NCBI GenBank assembly: GCA_041581635.1
Contig: JBFICW010000007.1
Coordinates: 14,432 to 78,431 of the forward strand
Reading direction: 5' to 3'
Length of the DNA stretch: 64,000 nt
Source of the DNA: Porticoccus sp041581635
GTDB lineage: Bacteria > Pseudomonadota > Gammaproteobacteria > Pseudomonadales > Porticoccaceae
The notes beneath the pieces were generated by a model. The model was not told the origin of the DNA, did not search any database, and saw only the letters and a program-made list of their open reading frames with translations. Numbering within the stretch: position 1 is the stretch's first letter; each line of letters begins with the position of its first letter. This document shows positions 62,140 to 64,000 of this stretch, piece by piece. The position numbers and the translations under genes are program-made.

Positions 62140-62635
62140 TCAGTTAACTTATTTGTGGGGTCTTATCACTCTTTTCTTGGGGGTGTTCCTGCAAATTATT
62201 CCGCTGTCTGAGCCGTTGCTATATTGGCGCCCCCAGTTTGTGATATTGGTGGTTTTTTTCTGGCTATTCCGTAACCCCTTTCAGTTCGGTATTGGTTTTG
62301 CCTGGTTGGCAGGGTTGCTGCTTGATATTGTGATTGGTGAATTGTTTGGTCGTCATGCCATTGTTTTTGGTTTGTGTGCGTATCTTTTGCAACTACTACA
62401 GCAGCGTTTGCAGCATTTTTGGTTATTCCATCAGGTTGTTCTGGTATTTTTATTAGTATTGTTGAATCAAGTGTTATTACACAGTATTACCTTGATGTTA
62501 AGGGATAATTGGCAAGGCGAGCTGCTGGTGATCCCCGCGTTTACATCGGCACTTATCTGGCCTTTTCTGGTTTGGTTGTTGAGCACTCTCCTAAAGCTTC
62601 AGCAAGTCGGCCGGAGTCTGTCCTCTGACCACTAA
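62126..62635 (+). CDS. mreD: Rod shape-determining protein MreD
   Basis: MreD is the small inner-membrane component of the rod complex. The 169-residue protein has about five hydrophobic helices, with the family stretches WRPQFVILVVFFWLFRNPFQFGIGFAWLAGLLLDIVIGELFGRHA. GGGAG lies 9 bases before the ATG; a GTG at 62120 is an alternative. It overlaps the mreC end by 14 bases. Confidence 0.95.
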   Translation: MPESNQLTYLWGLITLFLGVFLQIIPLSEPLLYWRPQFVILVVFFWLFRNPFQFGIGFAWLAGLLLDIVIGELFGRHAIVFGLCAYLLQLLQQRLQHFWLFHQVVLVFLLVLLNQVLLHSITLMLRDNWQGELLVIPAFTSALIWPFLVWLLSTLLKLQQVGRSLSSDH

Positions 62636-62667
62636 GTCCTTAGCCATTGGCCCCGTCAGGATCAGGG

Positions 62668-62673
62668 TATAAT
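62668..62673 (+). promoter_or_regulatory. Possible -10 element upstream of maf
   Basis: A perfect TATAAT lies 48 bases before the maf ATG. The best -35 (TTGGCC, 62647-62652) gives a short 15-base spacer, so the promoter is only tentative. Confidence 0.35.
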
Positions 62674-62701
62674 TTGTATAAACGACCATTAAATGGGCCT
62701 A

Positions 62702-62723
62702 TGGATTACATGTGGATTACATG
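62702..62723 (+). repeat. Tandem 11-base duplication at the maf start
   Basis: TGGATTACATG occurs twice back to back. Each copy ends in ATG, but only the second ATG (62721) is in frame with maf; the 11-base unit shifts the frame of the first. Confidence 0.9.
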
Positions 62724-63323
62724 CAGATAGAACCAGCATTTATTCTTGCTTCCTCTTCTCCTCGTCGCCGGGATTTATTACAACAAATTGGCTGCCATTT
62801 CGTAGTGTCGCCCACTGATATTGATGAATCGGTGTCGGAAGGTGAGTCAGCGGAAAGTTACGTGCGTCGCATGGCTCTAGAGAAGGCGTTAGAAGCCTGG
62901 CGGGTAAACAAGAGTAAGAAGTTACCTGTGTTGGGGGCCGATACCGCCGTTGAGTTGAAGGGTGAAATTTTTGGCAAGCCTTCTGGTCAGGATGAAGCGA
63001 TATCAATGCTGTTAAAGTTGTCGGGAAGAACACACCGGGTTTTATCTTCGGTGGCGATGGTGCAGGGAGACAAACAGCAGTTGGTGTTGTCTGAAACGCT
63101 AGTAACATTTAGGCAGTTGGATGGCCAAGAGTGCTTGCGCTACTGGCAAACAGGTGAGCCTGCTGATAAAGCTGGGGCTTACGCCATACAAGGGTTTGGT
63201 GCAGTGTTTGTGGCAGCAATCAATGGCAGTTATTCCGGTGTAGTGGGATTGCCATTGGCTGAGACTTGCCAGTTGTTAAAAGCTTTTAATATATCTTGGT
63301 GGACGAGTGTTGGCAGGCCTTAG
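62721..63323 (+). CDS. maf: Maf-family nucleoside triphosphate pyrophosphatase
   Basis: Maf proteins hydrolyse non-canonical or excess nucleotides (dTTP/UTP type for the YhdE subgroup). The 200-residue protein has ILASSSPRRRDLLQQIG (residues 7-23), the metal site GADTAVEL and the YRxYG-region equivalent SGRTHRVLSSVAM. AIQGFGAVFVAAINGSYSGVVGLPL is the conserved end. It is between mreD and rng, the usual place. A GTG at 62712 could add three residues; the ATG lies in a tandem duplication and has no clear ribosome binding site. Confidence 0.93.
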   Translation: MQIEPAFILASSSPRRRDLLQQIGCHFVVSPTDIDESVSEGESAESYVRRMALEKALEAWRVNKSKKLPVLGADTAVELKGEIFGKPSGQDEAISMLLKLSGRTHRVLSSVAMVQGDKQQLVLSETLVTFRQLDGQECLRYWQTGEPADKAGAYAIQGFGAVFVAAINGSYSGVVGLPLAETCQLLKAFNISWWTSVGRP

Positions 63324-63326
63324 GAA

Positions 63327-64000
63327 ATGAGCTCAGAAATTCTAATTAATGTTGCCCCAATGGAAACCCGTGTTGCGCTGGTAGAAAATGGTGTACTACA
63401 GGAAGTCAGTGTTGAGCGTACGCTGAATAGAGGTATCGTTGGCAACATATACAAAGGCAAGGTTGCCAGAGTGTTGCCGGGTATGCAGGCTGCTTTTGTG
63501 GATATTGGTTTGGAAAAAGCAGGCTTTATTCATGTGGATGATATTCAAAAACCTTCTGATGATAGCAGTAGCTCGGGAAGTGCCAATGCTCAGGATGTTA
63601 GGCAATATCTGCGTGAAGGGCAGTCAGTGGTGGTTCAGGTCATTAAAGATCCGATTAGTACCAAGGGTGCCCGTCTTACGACAGAGCTATCCGTGTCATC
63701 ACGGTTTCTGGTGTATATGCCTGACGTTGACCACGTAGGTATTTCTCAACGTATTGAAGATGATATTGAGCGTGAGCGGTTGCGCCGTGAGCTGGATGTA
63801 GCGCGTGAGGGTAATGATTCTGATGGAGGATATATTATTCGTACCGCGGCAGAAGGAGTAGAAGCCGATGAGCTGGCTAAGGAGGTCAAATTTTTAGAAC
63901 GTCTTTGGCAGCATGTCCTGGCGACAACCAAAGAGTTGAAAGCGCCCTCGGTGGTCTACGAAGATTTACCTATGTTTCTCAGGGCTATGCGCGACATGGC
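63327..64000 (+). CDS. rng: Ribonuclease G, N-terminal part (runs off window)
   Basis: RNase G (CafA) matures the 5' end of 16S rRNA. The 224 visible codons start MSSEILINVAPMETRVALVENGVLQEV and include the S1 domain (about 36-125) with GNIYKGKVARVLPGMQAAFVDIGLEKAGFI. A Ser/Asp insertion DDSSSSGSANAQ falls inside the S1 loop. The start is 3 bases after the maf stop. The protein continues beyond 64000; its length cannot be checked. Confidence 0.95.
   Translation, partial: MSSEILINVAPMETRVALVENGVLQEVSVERTLNRGIVGNIYKGKVARVLPGMQAAFVDIGLEKAGFIHVDDIQKPSDDSSSSGSANAQDVRQYLREGQSVVVQVIKDPISTKGARLTTELSVSSRFLVYMPDVDHVGISQRIEDDIERERLRRELDVAREGNDSDGGYIIRTAAEGVEADELAKEVKFLERLWQHVLATTKELKAPSVVYEDLPMFLRAMRDM

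Noticed and set aside
1..64000. Mobile elements, CRISPR arrays, prophage or defence islands
   Set aside because: I looked for transposase or integrase motifs, regularly spaced repeats and defence domains on both strands and saw none.

Overview
The window looks like a core-genome stretch of a free-living, probably marine, gammaproteobacterium of moderate GC content. Several gene orders match Pseudomonas and relatives rather than enterics: lptD-surA-pdxA-rsmA-apaG-apaH divergent from amgK-murU; lolB-ispE-tRNA-Gln-prs; gatCAB divergent from mreBCD-maf-rng; a TPR lipoprotein divergent from hemA-prfA-prmC. Together with DUF1820, DUF2835 and PA4642-family proteins, this suggests the Pseudomonadales/Cellvibrionales neighbourhood. 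That placement is inference from gene content, not from a phylogeny. I see no prophage, insertion sequence, integron, toxin-antitoxin pair, restriction or defence system, or CRISPR array.

Layout. 1-2.1 kb: end of the alpha ribosomal operon (rpsD 3' part, rpoA, rplQ) closed by a strong terminator. 2.2-6.7 kb: galE, a PAS-type sensor kinase homologue whose ATP-binding motifs are degraded, a small methyltransferase and an AtoE-like permease. 6.8-13.8 kb: outer-membrane/LPS assembly and housekeeping operon lptD-surA-pdxA-rsmA-apaG-apaH with four successive 4-nt gene overlaps. 14-16.3 kb: amgK-murU, the MurNAc recycling shortcut, plus a VanZ-like protein. 16.3-26.1 kb: minus-strand blocks miaB-phoH-ybeY-corC-lnt and leuS-lptE-holA (RNA modification, rRNA maturation, lipoprotein acylation, LPS export). 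26.2-31 kb: a DUF1820 gene, an aspartate-type aminotransferase, a 420-base gene-poor gap holding a tRNA-Met remnant, hflKC, a 40-codon lysine-rich gene and an intact tRNA-Met. 31-39.5 kb: a sugar dehydrogenase-like beta-propeller, ychF, pth, rplY, prs, tRNA-Gln, ispE, lolB and a TPR lipoprotein. 39.6-46 kb: hemA-prfA-prmC, a flavin reductase and the AmmeMemoRadiSam trio. 46-53.2 kb: DoxX, rhlB, cysZ, an AsmA-like protein, a DUF3179 protein, rhlE and a cold-shock gene. 53.5-59.9 kb: a cupin, an RluA-type pseudouridine synthase with DUF2835, nhaA, a PA4642-family gene and gatCAB. 60.2-64 kb: mreBCD, maf and the 5' part of rng.

How the genes fit together. Most of the content serves translation (S4, L17, L25, RF1 and its methylase PrmC, Pth, YchF, LeuRS, GatCAB, RsmA, YbeY, MiaB, two tRNAs) and the envelope. 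Envelope functions are LPS insertion (LptD/LptE), porin chaperoning (SurA), lipoprotein maturation and sorting (Lnt, LolB), peptidoglycan recycling (AmgK/MurU), rod shape (MreBCD) and membrane proteolysis control (HflKC).

No large new system is evident. The items most worth a second look are: mreC, whose reading frame and Shine-Dalgarno point to a non-canonical AUA start; the kinase homologue lacking its ATP-binding residues; the divergent AmmeMemoRadiSam locus; the tRNA-Met remnant beside hflKC; and several short genes and hairpins that routine annotation is likely to skip.
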